From: Evernia prunastri
Lineage: Eukaryota; Ascomycota; Lecanoromycetes; Lecanorales; Parmeliaceae
DNA length: 64,000 bases
Assembly: GCA_003184365.1 (NCBI GenBank)
Contig: NKYR01000048.1
Coordinates: forward strand, 61,018-125,017
Direction of reading: 5' to 3'
Part shown: in pieces, positions 1-10,779 of the stretch
How positions within the stretch are numbered: position 1 is the stretch's first letter
Layout: the number at the start of each line of letters is the position of its first letter
The notes under the pieces: model-generated
The model's input: the letters and a program-made list of their open reading frames with translations, nothing else
What the model was told of the DNA's origin: nothing
Databases searched by the model: none
Translations under genes and position numbers: made by a program

Positions 1-1
1 T

Positions 2-376
2 CCCCCAAAGCCAATCGAGACGCCTAAGGGTGACGAATGGGTTGTGGAGGATATCCTAGACTCTCGACGTCATTACAACCAATTGCAGTACCAAGTCAAG
101 TGGAAAGATGATGATGACACCCTGACTTGGTGGAATACTGACAATAATGAGTTTGAGGGGGCCCAGGACGTAGTCAATGACTATCACAGCAAATATCCGG
201 AGAACCCTGGGCCTCACAACGCTATTGCCAAGTCAAAAAGGCCACGCCGTCTCCGAAATCTCCGAGACCTCGCCACTATCCTCATTCTTTCTGCACGCAG
301 ACGACTCGCAGGCCAATCTACAGCGCTGGGGCATCGCTTGCCTGAGGGGGGGGGTAGTGTTACGGACGTACCCTAG
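2..376 (+). CDS. Ty3/gypsy retrotransposon Pol, C-terminal chromodomain fragment (5' partial)
   Basis: An open frame enters from the window edge and ends at TAG 374-376. It reads a chromodomain: WVVEDILDS, then YQVKWK, then a Trp-rich LTWWNTDN stretch. In chromoviruses this domain sits at the end of the integrase and steers insertion to chromatin. A basic tail (KSKRPRRLRNLRD) follows, and then a run of nine G at the expected polypurine-tract position. The last codons overlap the LTR that starts near 358. Only the tail of Pol is in the window, so reverse transcriptase and the integrase core cannot be seen. Family assignment is by motif only. Confidence 0.75.
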   Translation, partial: PPKPIETPKGDEWVVEDILDSRRHYNQLQYQVKWKDDDDTLTWWNTDNNEFEGAQDVVNDYHSKYPENPGPHNAIAKSKRPRRLRNLRDLATILILSARRRLAGQSTALGHRLPEGGGSVTDVP

Positions 377-582
377 CTGTCAGGTACAAAGGGAGTGTTT
401 ATGGCTATGTGTCAGGCACATAGAGTATTTATTGGTCATTGACACATTCTCATTATCACATAGGCTAGCGGGGATTCTTCCTAGTATTTAAGCGCTCTTC
501 TCCTGTGTACATATTCGCTCTTTATCTAGTTGTCTTATTCAATTTACCCCCATTAGACTTGACTCTGGGCACGGTTCTGACA
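358..582 (+). repeat. LTR, first copy
   Basis: Directly after the polypurine tract the sequence TGTTACGGACGTACC opens a block of about 225 bp that ends in GGTTCTGACA. The TG...CA ends and the position after Pol fit an LTR. An identical copy lies at 1335-1559. The exact 3' border could be a few bases further on, because CTT follows both copies. Confidence 0.65.
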
Positions 583-585
583 CTT

Positions 586-1188
586 CAAGTGAAAGACTAT
601 TTCTAAGCTCGAGACGAAGACATATACACTCGAAATATTGTTGAAGTAATCTAATAACTAATTATAATAATTATTATTCTCTTCAAGACGTTACACTGTA
701 ATTAACTTGTCTCTAAACGAGTAGACTAATTGATTCAGATACTTAATCAATATCTAATTTTATTCGTACTCGCATATCTTGTCAAGAGACACGATTTGTT
801 CTCCGTGGAGAAGGCCGGATTATCGTTGTTCCGGACATGTTCTTCATGCAATTCGTAGCCATTATCAATGAACAAGCAGTCAACCCACTACGAATCACCA
901 AGTTTCGTGACATATCTACTTAAAAAGCTATTTGAAGATCTCGAATACATCAACGATGTTACGCTGAGATATAAAGTCTTTCATATAACTTCAGACGATC
1001 TTAATTATATTCAAATTCGACGAGTTGACTTATTAATTGACTTTGTTAATTTCTCTACGAATTCGTTCTTCTTGTTACGAGTGTGTCAAGCAGGTACTTG
1101 GCAAGTAGCCCTATGGGCTAGGGTCTTGGCACACTCTCCCACTATATGTACCATAGTTCCTAGAGATAGCAAGTTCCTTCCTCATCAA
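586..1188. other. AT-rich, RIP-like spacer
   Basis: About 600 bp of AT-rich DNA, rich in TA and TTAA steps, separates the two LTR copies. It has no convincing gene: the open frame from 868 only runs through low-information codons and then into the second Pol tail across the N. The composition fits repeat-induced point mutation, but no RIP index was computed. Confidence 0.5.
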
Positions 1189-1189
1189 N
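1189..1189. other. Ambiguous base (N) at a repeat junction
   Basis: The only N in the window lies exactly one base before the second copy of the 373-bp repeat starts. This suggests that a scaffold or contig join was made here. Confidence 0.9.
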
Positions 1190-1562
1190 CTCACAACGCT
1201 ATTGCCAAGTCAAAAAGGCCACGCCGTCTCCGAAATCTCCGAGACCTCGCCACTATCCTCATTCTTTCTGCACGCAGACGACTCGCAGGCCAATCTACAG
1301 CGCTGGGGCATCGCTTGCCTGAGGGGGGGGGTAGTGTTACGGACGTACCCTAGCTGTCAGGTACAAAGGGAGTGTTTATGGCTATGTGTCAGGCACATAG
1401 AGTATTTATTGGTCATTGACACATTCTCATTATCACATAGGCTAGCGGGGATTCTTCCTAGTATTTAAGCGCTCTTCTCCTGTGTACATATTCGCTCTTT
1501 ATCTAGTTGTCTTATTCAATTTACCCCCATTAGACTTGACTCTGGGCACGGTTCTGACACTT
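1190..1562 (+). repeat. Second exact copy of Pol tail plus LTR
   Basis: Positions 1190-1562 repeat 213-585 with a constant offset of 977 and no difference that I could find. The copy includes the end of Pol (stop at 1351-1353), the nine-G tract and the LTR (1335-1559). Outside the repeat the flanks differ. Either two truncated insertions or a duplicated contig end would explain it. Confidence 0.8.
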
Positions 1563-2106
1563 AGAACGTTGTGTCGTCGATCCGACGAGTATTATAGCGA
1601 TTACTTCGAGAATTAAACTATAAAAGCTTTTCTATATAACACTGCGCGTCTGTTAGACGTACGACGTCGTTAAATACTAATATCGATTCTAAGCTACTAG
1701 ATCGAATTAGCTGAATTTTTTTGTGGAAGAATAAAATTGAAAGTCTACTTTCACAAGAAACTTACTTTTTAACCACTGAACCACAGCTTCTAAAGTTGAC
1801 GCCTCACTATTTTTGTTATATAGACTTTTTTTTGAAATGCTTAGGATTTGATCTGCTTTGGTCTTCTAGCTACCTAGTAGAAAAATCTACCATGTACTAC
1901 TTCTACTACTCCATGCAGCTATGCTATTGTAGGACTGGCTATCATGATATCATGTAGTATTAGGTCATTCGAATGTATGATAGTCATTTGGTAGAGTAGA
2001 TTTGGTAGCGCAAAAAAAAAAAAATTTGATTTTTTGGTTTTGCGATTTTTGGTGGCTGACCCCCCTGTCCATTCGGGATGCCGTAACCTGCAACTACTTT
2101 AATAAT
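1563..2106. other. AT-rich intergenic DNA
   Basis: AT-rich sequence with a 13-base poly-A near 2010 and short local palindromes of the GTAGAT/ATCTAC type around 1870-2000. No reading frame resembles a protein. It is probably decayed repeat plus the 3' flank of the neighbouring P450. Confidence 0.4.
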
Positions 2107-3953
2107 TTAGATTTGTACAAATTTAACCAGTAGCTTGCCCGATTTTGGCGGAGTCAAAAACCCGTCTTGTTGTTCTATTGCTCCATCGTCCCCCTCGACC
2201 AGGATGGTGCCAAAGGATGTATAAGTAGCAGCGACGACCGCTTTGACTTCTGCAATTGCATCGAATTTCCAGTCAACAACTCAAATTAACGGTAAAAGGC
2301 TTCCCGGACGTGGGAGTGAACAACGCGCAGGAGAGACCGGTACTTACGCAATGTAGCAAAATGCTGTCCTAAGCAGCCTCGTCCTCCACCACCAAATTGC
2401 CACATCCACCTTCGCATCTCTCTTCCTTTGTCTTCACCAGCCTGGAGCCATCGATCAGGCCGCCACTCGCCTGCATCACCACCAAATACCCGCTCGCTTT
2501 TGTGCAAGCTGTAAGCCTGCCCACTTACTCTCACTCCGCCCGGAATGAAGCAACCGGCTAACTCACATCCCTGCGGTGGTGTAACGCGCGGTAATGGACC
2601 TGAGATACTCGGTGTCAGGCGGTGGGTCTCCTGTACAATAGCCTCGAGTAGGGGCAAATTATCGAGCCATCTCAAGGCTTTCGTAGGAGGATTGCGGTGG
2701 AGCTCGATGCGTAAGCGGTGTTGGATCGAGGGATGCTTAGCTAGATGGTAGGTCAGGTAGGCTAAATGTATGCCCACTGTTTCGTGGCCAGCTACATTGA
2801 TAAAGCATCAGAATCGAGCAGAATTTCATCACGGCGAGGTGTGCAGGTTAATGTATATCGCCTACACGTGGATCATTACTTACTGATATGGTCCATGATC
2901 TCACTTGCAACCCCATGCCTGCGTTCTTGCTCTATAGCTAATTTGGATGTATGGATCTCTGATTTGGGCTCCTCTGAAGTTGAAGTCCTGTTCATAGTGT
3001 TCATTAGATGTGCATAAACGACCTTTTCCCCTTCCTCTACATTCTTCGTGCGCATATCTGCCTCTGCACGGAGGCACATCTGCATGCACCAATCCTCGAC
3101 TTCTGCCTTTGCTGTCATCATCCATGGCGGGACAATCACCATACCAAGCATCTCTAGCAACCGTTTCCCGCTTGGAAACTCTTGGCACCAGAACGCCATT
3201 TTCCATTTGATGCTATATTTGGCCCTCCAGGCATTGCGCTCTTCTTCGAATTCGATGAAGTTGGTCCCATTGTTTGGCCCAAAAACATAAGCGGTTATAA
3301 TATCCATTCCCACCCCACTGAAAAATGAGTATACATCCACGGCTTTCTGACATTCCGCGAAATTTTGGATAGATGATAGGAGGCGATCCTTCACTATTCT
3401 CTCGATGTTTCCCGAGACAGCGCCTGAAGAAAGTAAATATGATTTTGAGTAAATATGAGAAACCACGCGTTTGCGAGCAGAATGTGTGCTGGAATCTATG
3501 GCTGAGAATGTATTCCCTTCTCTGGTATTGAGATTTAGTGTCAGTCGGTTCCTTCACATACATGTATAAATTGCCGAATGCATGGAAACGAAAGCATGTC
3601 TCTTGGTGTTCTCACCCAAATTTATCGAAGAAACTGTAGGAGTCGGTCTTGTCAAACCCTCCATTGTAGACACTATGCATACCTCCCTCCACACAATTAA
3701 TGCTAATCTCATTGGGTGCCGTGCGCACGATAGGGCCATGCTTCTTGTGGGCCAAGTCGACAGCTTTGTTTGCTTGGCGGAAGTACCTCTGCCAAAGGAT
3801 CCACGCCGAGGCGAGAGCCGAAGATGGATGTGCTTGAGGAATGGCAGAGAGCGGACTGACGAAGAGGGGATGAATGAGCCTTTTGTAGACAACGTAGCAA
3901 AATGTGAAGATTACGGCGAGGTGCCACGCGCGTGCGTTTTCGAAGATTGCCAT
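2107..3953 (-). CDS. Cytochrome P450 monooxygenase
   Basis: Heme-thiolate monooxygenase, likely anchored in the ER by the N-terminal hydrophobic segment (residues 11-22). My model has four exons: 3953-3616, 3521-2884, 2791-2348 and 2249-2107. Phases agree throughout and give 520 residues, the usual length. It shows a C-helix-like SARKRVVSHIYS, an I-helix TGHETV (about 326-331), the ExxR motif ETHR (380-383), EWRPDRW and the heme loop FGGGGRGCLG with the Cys ligand at 465. The I-helix reads TGHET where many relatives have AGHET; the residue is built across a splice site, so it depends on the model. It is divergent from the Zn2Cys6 regulator at 4775, which may control it. The substrate cannot be read from sequence. 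Confidence 0.88.
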
Positions 3954-4774
3954 GATATCAAGAAATGCAAATCAAGAAAAAACGATGAAAAGAAGAGGAA
4001 TATCGTTGGGAGATGAAAAAATAGCAACCTCATACCTCCGATCAACGGGAGTTCTATGGACCCAAACACAGGAATCTAGAAAGTGCAAGCGCATTCGGGT
4101 AACTCTTCCTTCGGGTCATGATGCACCTGAACTAGGGATGCTTGCAGGATATAGAGCCTGGAAAAGCGTATGATGGCGTACTAGAGCCAAGAAACCGTTT
4201 TTCTCCTATGGGCCACAGACGACGGTGCGTCCGACAGTCCAATCAGCCGCGAGCGCATGAGGGCAAAATTGGGGACGGGAGCCAATGCAGAGACCACTGT
4301 ACGGAATATAATCGTACAGCGCTGAGCGATGGGGTATCTCCTCAATTCCGGCGCTGTAAGTGCAGCGTGCCATGACTTGGAATATTCCTGGTGGTCGTAG
4401 TTATGCCAACCGAAATGCTAACCAAGACCTGCCACCGCCAAAGACTTGACTGGGCTATATTACGCAGAGGAGCGGCCTTTGGTTGGAGCAAAGCACGTAC
4501 AGAAATGAAAATGAAGCCTCAAGGTTTCCCCCAAAACGCATGTGGAGGTATGAGAGGTCGGCTTTCAGAGGAAGAGAAAAACGATGAGTTTAAGACTTCA
4601 ATCTCGGCAATGACATTTAGGGCTAGTCCTGGACAGGTTAGCGTGTTTCCCCGCAATTCGTTCCCCGCGTCCCCAACTTCCTCTGCCTTGAACCGGACAG
4701 GCCCTGCTTTCTGACCTGCATCTGCTTGGCTACCATGCAGGTGAGCTGCCTAACTCAGGTAGGATACCCGAACA
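3954..4774. promoter_or_regulatory. Divergent intergenic region between P450 and Zn2Cys6 regulator
   Basis: About 820 bp lie between the two start codons, with no convincing coding frame. The region must hold both promoters. I did not find a clear paired CGG Zn2Cys6 site that could be assigned with confidence. Confidence 0.4.
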
Positions 4775-7059
4775 ATGGCTCGCTCACCCCAGTCTCCTGG
4801 GAATGTCGATGGCGACGGCGGCGGATCGAAGAGCAAGGGCAAAGAGGTCCGCAAGTACGGCTTCGCCTGCGCCAATTGTAGGAAACGGAAGGCCAAATGT
4901 GACGGGGGAGTACCCAGTTGTGAGAGATGTCTCTCCAACGGTGAGACGTGTTATTTCAACAAGTGAGAGCCCTGTATTGCTTGAGCCTCCAACACTGACC
5001 TAGTGACTCATTAGAGTACCCTCCGTTACCTACTCTTTGGCTCTGCAAGCCCGCGTCGATGCCTGTGAATCGCTCCTAAAACGCCTTAAGATTGCAAATG
5101 ACCAAGAGCGGTCCCTTTTATTAGAGGAACATTTCAATGGCGGTTTGAACATGACTGGCAATGGCAAGAGGAAAAGAGTTAGCATTGCAGATGAGCGACA
5201 GGAAGGAAGCGTCATGACTGAAGCCGCCTCATCAGAGAATGAACTCACTGGGATACTGAATGAGACCTCCGTGGATGAAGAGGGTCGCATTTGCTTCTAC
5301 GGAACTACCAGTTCTTTTCACCTGCAACCGGACAAGGTCCTGCGGCCACAAGCTGGCGAGCGACCTGATACGGTGCGTACGATTAGAGAACACCCATCTA
5401 TGGCCAAAAGTATATGCTGAGCAGACATTGCTTCACCTGGAAATCGTGCCAATCTCCGGGATGCTAGCAATGAGAAGGGCATGCTGATTAGAAATTTGAT
5501 ATAGGCTCTAGTGCTCTCGAACGACATCGCACCCTGGGAGCGTACGTTTCAGTGGCAGAACAATCTTTCCTTAGACACGCCCAGTCCATCACTCAGTACT
5601 CGCACAAGCTGCACGCTATTCAGATCGCCCTGAAGCCTCCAAGCTTGGTCAAACCTTTGCTCAACGGACTCTGAATACCCTGGCAGCAGAGGTAGATAAG
5701 GGAAGCTCCATTCCTACGATACAAGGCCTCTTGATATTCTCTGCACGTGAATGCGCTTGTGGTCGGACTTCGCAAGGCTGGCTTTATTCAGGAATGGCCT
5801 TCCGTATGATGCGAGACATGGGAATTCATATACCACCAAGAAAGCTCAGTCATTTGGGAGGTCATTTCCCGCCGGCAGAGCTTGCCTTGAGGCAGCAGGT
5901 GTTCTGGAGCTGTTGCACTTGGGATAAGACTATGAGTTTATGCCTGGGACGTGCTCCAGCAATGCACGATGTCATCCCACCGCCAACCAATGATATCCTA
6001 TTAAATGGTGAAGAGGCAGAAGACGAGGCTTGGCGGCCCAAGTTCGCAACACTATCCGCGTTAGAAGTAAGTGTGACGCAAAAGGCGAGGTCGAACAGTC
6101 GGTTTGTCGCCTACTGCCAGCTATGCGTGATTATTGATGACGTGCTGGCAACTCTTTACAGCAAGCCACACTCTGCGCAGAACCATCTACAGGACTTTCT
6201 CGACAGATCGGTTGAGGAACTCGAAAGCTGGGTACGAGGACTATCGACGAATCTGTACGTGCGAGAAGATTCACGGTCTGTATCTTGTCCACCTCTGCAT
6301 ATCCTCTTACTCAATATCTTGTATCATGCTACCATCATACTGCTATGTCGTCCCTACCGTTCAAATCAACCACGTGCACGAAAAATGGCCACGACGGCCG
6401 CCGAAATGATTGATAGACTGTTTATGCTCCACATCCGCCGTTTCGGCTTCCGAGTCATTACATATCTTGAAAGCTATACTATGTTCGTGGCTAGTACTAT
6501 CAATACTCTAGACTTGAAAGAGGGTATAGACGAAGAAGGTGCAGGTGCACGGCTTGCTCTGAGTCTAGAGATTCTTCGAAACGCCACGAGTACTCCGTCT
6601 AATGCCAGATGTGTCGAGATCATCGAGCAGCTGCTCCGCAAAGAAGAAAAGCCAAAGGATGGTGGAAACCTCGTACAGACTCCAGAGCAGCCACAACCCT
6701 CTAATGCAGAGTCAATTCAATCGCAGAGCCAGAGCAGACGCCGTTCGAGTGCCCATGGTGCATCACAGCAACGAACACCCGTTCCACAATTTGGATTTGA
6801 TCCCCAAGCGCCCGTCCGTCCGCAAGGTGTCGACGATTACGCGTACATGAATTTGGGCGGGGATTTCCCGCAACTGTACGATCAGAATAATCTCATGCAC
6901 TCAAACAATACAATGTTCTCATCCGATTCCCAGGTGGAAACCCCTATACGGTGGCTAGCGGACAACGTGGGGACAAATCCCAGGCCGGAGTTGTGGATGA
7001 TGATGGATATGGACTTTACTAAAAACTACAACAATACGCCTTTCCAAGACCACAGTTGA
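4775..7059 (+). CDS. Zn2Cys6 fungal transcription factor (middle poorly resolved)
   Basis: Nuclear DNA-binding regulator. Exon 1 (4775-4963) carries the binuclear zinc cluster with six Cys in CANCRKRKAKC, PSCERC and a last GETC. A short intron leads to the linker VPSVTYSLALQARV, a coiled-coil-like dimer segment. The last exon (in frame through 5731-7059) holds the fungal_trans middle-homology region (GWLYSGMAFRMMRDMGIH, then FWSCCTWDKTMSLCLGR) and a Gln/Asn-rich C-terminus. Between about 5370 and 5640 I could not join the frames with good splice sites. LVLSNDIAPWE and VLAQAARYSDRP are both readable but are out of phase by the best introns (5555-5575). The YRPAF-like stretch expected there is missing. 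The gene is either intron-rich or damaged at this point. It is probably the pathway regulator of the adjacent P450. Confidence 0.75.
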
Positions 7060-7278
7060 TACAACAGCCAGATTGATTTGACCTATCCAACTATCAGTGC
7101 TTACACCTATATCATCTATGTAAGCATGCATGACGTCAATTTGGCCGCCAAATATTCGAGACTATCCGAGGGTTCCGAAGCAGCGGTGAGTTTCCGGTCA
7201 GACGTAAAGACACATCGTTTGCCCATTTCCCAACTCGATATTTTTGCAACTTCATACTCGTTCAGTTCATATACAACG

Positions 7279-7724
7279 ATGCCTGTATACCACATTGGTT
7301 TGTGTATTTGGAAACTGTATTTCAATGGCTGACTGAAAGACAGTCCTGTTCAAGCTCAAGTCCGGGGTGAATAAGGAGCAAATCGACAATTTTGCGGTCA
7401 CGGCGAGATCGATGGTTGGAAAAATACCCGGTACATCTTAATTCGATGAGCACCATCAATCTTCTTGCTCAAGTAGACAGGTCTTGTGGATTTCCAGGTG
7501 GGACCTGGACTTGCGGTGACCGCCCACAGAGCGAAAGGCTACGACATGGGTTTAGTCGCTACCTTGGAAAAGGCCGAAGATGTCACTTCCTACGGACTGC
7601 ATCCTGCACACCAAGAGTATGAAGTCACATCTCCCGCTTTGATAGTCCATCTGACAACCGCAGGACGCATCGACTGAGAGAAGAGTTGTGCGATGATACT
7701 CTGGCGTTTGATTTCGAGTTCTGA
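7279..7724 (+). CDS. DABB (stress-responsive A/B barrel) domain protein
   Basis: Small cytosolic dimeric alpha/beta-barrel protein. Four exons (7279-7297, 7344-7430, 7481-7616, 7664-7724) join in phase and give 100 residues, the normal length for one DABB domain. It begins MPVYHIVLFKLK. In the middle it reads GPGLAVTAHRAKGYDMGLV, it then has HPAHQE, and it ends TLAFDFEF; all of these are family hallmarks. Known DABB proteins range from stress proteins to small cyclases that act on polyketides (for example plant olivetolic acid cyclase), but no catalytic assignment is possible here. It ends only 80 bp from the convergent acid-sugar kinase. None of its four exons is long enough to stand out as a gene alone. 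Confidence 0.82.
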
Positions 7725-7803
7725 GGATAGAATACTAAGTCGATACATAAAAAGATAGCTTGCTTCAAAAGTTTCTCATCGCGTTCGGTACGAAGCTACA
7801 AGA

Positions 7804-9382
7804 TCACCAAGCGTCTGTAGTACCTACATTGCCCGGGAAAACGATGTAGGGGACATCGGGCCACTTCGCGCTTCCGGTGGGCTCGCTTCGCCATAACGGT
7901 ACACCAGTTGCTGCTTGGCCGATCACCCTCGCCTTCTTCATTCCCAGTCCCTCTGTCGCAATGTCGCTACTGGTAATGCCACCCTAAGCCGACCGCATCA
8001 GCGCTGATCACCGCCCAAAAGCGTGGAACCGCATACCTTGGCTATCACATACTTCGGTCTGACCGAAATAGCCTTGACGATATTCACCAGCACACTTGTG
8101 ACCACGCTCCCCAATAACAAGCTCTCCTTCCCATCATCGTTCGTGATCAACTGCCTACTCGTGCTCACCACTGCATCCATCCCTTTCTCCAAGACTTGGT
8201 CAACCGTCCTCGCGGTCCAATTGATCAAATCCCAATGATCTTGATTCGAGTCGTTCTTACCGAGCAGTTGGGCGACATCAAGTTCCAGATGTACGATGTG
8301 CGAGTTGCAATGCTCGAGTAAGTATTCGCGCTGGGCTGTTGTGCGGGCGACGTAAGAGCCGATAATGGTGAGGCCACCAGGTGCATTGTCCGGTCCTGGC
8401 TCCGGAGTCCTAAAAAAGACCTCTGGTGAGATTGGAGGGATCTTGCCTATCCCTAGACGCGTCGAGACAAAGCTGGCACCCGTCCTGTACAACAGTCGGA
8501 CCTCGGGTACCATCCCTATCGCCGCGACAAACACTTCCATATCAGATGGGGTGAAGGTATTAGGAACGATGACAGGCGGTCTCCCATCCCCCCTACGCAC
8601 GACAGCCTTCAAGCGCGCGGCGATCTTCTCCGCCGCCCGTCCCTGGCGCAACTCCTCCACGCCAACGCTAATCACCTCCGGCACATCCTCCCCGCCGCAC
8701 TTCTCCTTAACCCACTCGCGCAGATTGCTCGACCGAAACCCGAACCCCCTGTCGGCAGCCGACGGCGTATCCGCAACGGGAACGAGCGTGACGTCGTCGT
8801 GGGCATCGAGCGCGTAATGGACATCGCCCATGGACACGCGGCCGCCTTCGAAAAAAGCCGGCGCGAGCACCCAGGCGTCAAAGGGGCCGAACGTCTCGGA
8901 TGCGAGGTCGTTTTCGAGCGGGAAGTGGCCGCGGAGGGTGGAGTCGGAGCGGAGCACGATTTCGATCTCGGTGTTCGTTTCCGTTGCGGCGGAGTGGACG
9001 TTGTGGAGGAGGGAGGTGAGGAGTTGTTTGGCCTGGGTAGTCGCTATAATAAACATCGTCTCTACTCGTCATGATATATTCGTAATCAGGTGTCATGAAA
9101 TTAAGCCTCACGTACCTCATTGTGATGATACGCACGACTATTAGTCAAAATGAAAAAACCCGCCTCCTTCGTCCTGAACTGATCTATCAAGACCTCTTTT
9201 TCAAACGTCGTAAGAACAGTAACATCATGCACCGTCTGCGTCCCGGTCGGGTCGTCATCCAGCACGACCAGCGTTCTCCGCGTCCCGAGCGAAGGTCTGG
9301 CAAGTTCGGCAGTGACCGGCTTCGGCAGCGAGGCCTCTGCGTCTTTGTAGAGGATACGGGGGTACTTTGTGGGCTCTGACAT
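7804..9382 (-). CDS. Four-carbon acid-sugar kinase family protein (OtnK/DUF1537-like)
   Basis: Predicted to phosphorylate a four-carbon acid sugar such as 3-oxo-tetronate, using ATP in the cytosol. Exons 9382-9116, 9032-8037 and 7983-7804 join in phase and give 480 residues, close to bacterial OtnK/DtnK. The N-terminal domain has DDDPTGTQT (42-50) and RSDSTLRGHF (117-126). The C-terminal nucleotide-binding domain has KGGITSSD at the last splice junction, then GVPLW and FPGNVG near the end. I chose ATG 9382 because the conserved part starts soon after it; an upstream in-frame extension looks non-coding. The start lies 249 bp from the divergent M20-like gene. Bacterial homologues sit in operons with an NAD-dependent dehydrogenase, and a dehydrogenase of that family lies at 11958-13063. 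Confidence 0.88.
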
Positions 9383-9631
9383 CTTTGTGTGCGAGTAGCT
9401 TGATGACTCTTTTGCTGGTCTAGATAGAGAGTCTACGGTACTTGTGGGGTTTCCATTTCTGCTTTGAAAACATGCTCGATTGATTGGAACACCCACCTCA
9501 CTCAACCCCTCCCACTCAACCCCCCATGTGGATCCTCGGCATGACGGCAACTCCCCGCGCGAAACCCTCTTCGAGCGAATTCCCTATAATTGCGTGTCTG
9601 CACAGCGAGGGAACGCAGCAGTTGCCCAGCG

Positions 9632-10410
9632 ATGGTCGGATCACCAGGACGCACAGACCCAATCAACGTAGACAGACTGCAATCTCTCCACTCATCGCCG
9701 CCTTCATCCGGCCTAAACACCGCCCTCCGCGAGGAACTCCGCGCCTTCGCCGCCACGATCAATTGCAACTTTACTGTAAGTACCTACCCCAGATCTCCTC
9801 TCTCTACTCCCCGCATCGGCTCAACGCGATTCTCCACGCCCAGCAAGACAACGTCGGCAACATCTACATAACCCGCCCAGGCACCGACCCATCACTATCC
9901 GCCATCGCCCTGACATTCCCACTGGACTCCGCCTCCACGCCCCCGCACGGCTCCTTCCTCAGCGCGCTGCACACCTTCCTCGAGCTACACCCCGCGACGA
10001 CCAAATGCGACATCGTCCTGCTGGGCTGGTCGTCGCCAGCAAGCAGCAGCATCGGTCGGGACGTGTGGGAGCAAGACATCTCCGTCACGGACGCGTACGA
10101 GCGCTTTCCCGAATTGCGACAGTTGGAGGGCCGGGAGGATAGTGACGCGTTCGGGTGCTCGGCGCTGGTGGAGATCACGGAGGTGAAGGGGGCTAAGGTG
10201 GGGGTGAGGGGGAGTGCGTTGCTGGCGGGGAAAAGCGAGGGATATTTGCCGGTTGGGGGGAGGGTTGTTGGTGGGGGGGAGGAAGAGGGGGTTGGGTCGG
10301 GGAGATGTCCGGTGCTGAGTGTGGTTGGGGAGGGGGCGGTTGGGGTGGGGAAGGGGGTGGTGGTGGGGTATAGTGAGTATGTTGCGAAGCTGTTTGAGAA
10401 TTTCGATTAG
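9632..10410 (+). CDS. Short M20/carbamoylase-like protein lacking metal ligands (putative pseudoenzyme)
   Basis: Two exons (9632-9775 and 9844-10410) give 236 residues. The order of segments recalls the start of M20-family N-carbamoyl amino acid hydrolases: VDRLQSLH, then LREELRAFAATINC, then QDNVGNIYITRPG. A strand follows where the family has its first metal-binding HxD (here ALTFPLDSAS), then KCDIVLLGW and DVWEQDISVTDAYERFPE. The His, Asp and Glu ligands expected in those places are absent, and the protein is about half the family length. The 3' end is extremely G-rich and codes for a Gly/Val repeat-like stretch. It may be a regulatory pseudoenzyme or a decaying copy. The family link is by eye and tentative. 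It shares a 249-bp divergent promoter with the kinase. Confidence 0.5.
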
Positions 10411-10779
10411 GTGGTTAGAGTAAGGTAGTTGGATACACTCAACCACCAAAGTCTACTTAGGTACTAGTACACTTTGCACTCCACCTCCCAACAGACCCCG
10501 CAATGATCTGCAGCGGGGTCTGTTGCCGCTTAAACCTTAAACAAGGGGCTAGATCTAGAATAGACTAGTCAGATGTTTGAGTGTCCGGTTTTTTTTTCCC
10601 TGTGAATAAGAATTTCATCATAGAGCTATCAACATGCGGCTCCACCATGGTCGGCAAGATGCCGCAAATACAATCATCTGTCTGTTGTCGAGCGGGCAGG
10701 AGCCTGAGATATACCGTCATTACCTGCGAGCTCCCATACTCGCTGCCAGTGAACAGTTCTTCAGATCCCAACGATTACA
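10411..10779. other. Intergenic region before the alpha/beta hydrolase
   Basis: Between the M20-like stop and ATG 10780. It contains a short inverted pair GACCCCGC / GCGGGGTC around 10494-10523, which could form a hairpin (terminator or RNA stem). No gene was seen. Confidence 0.35.
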
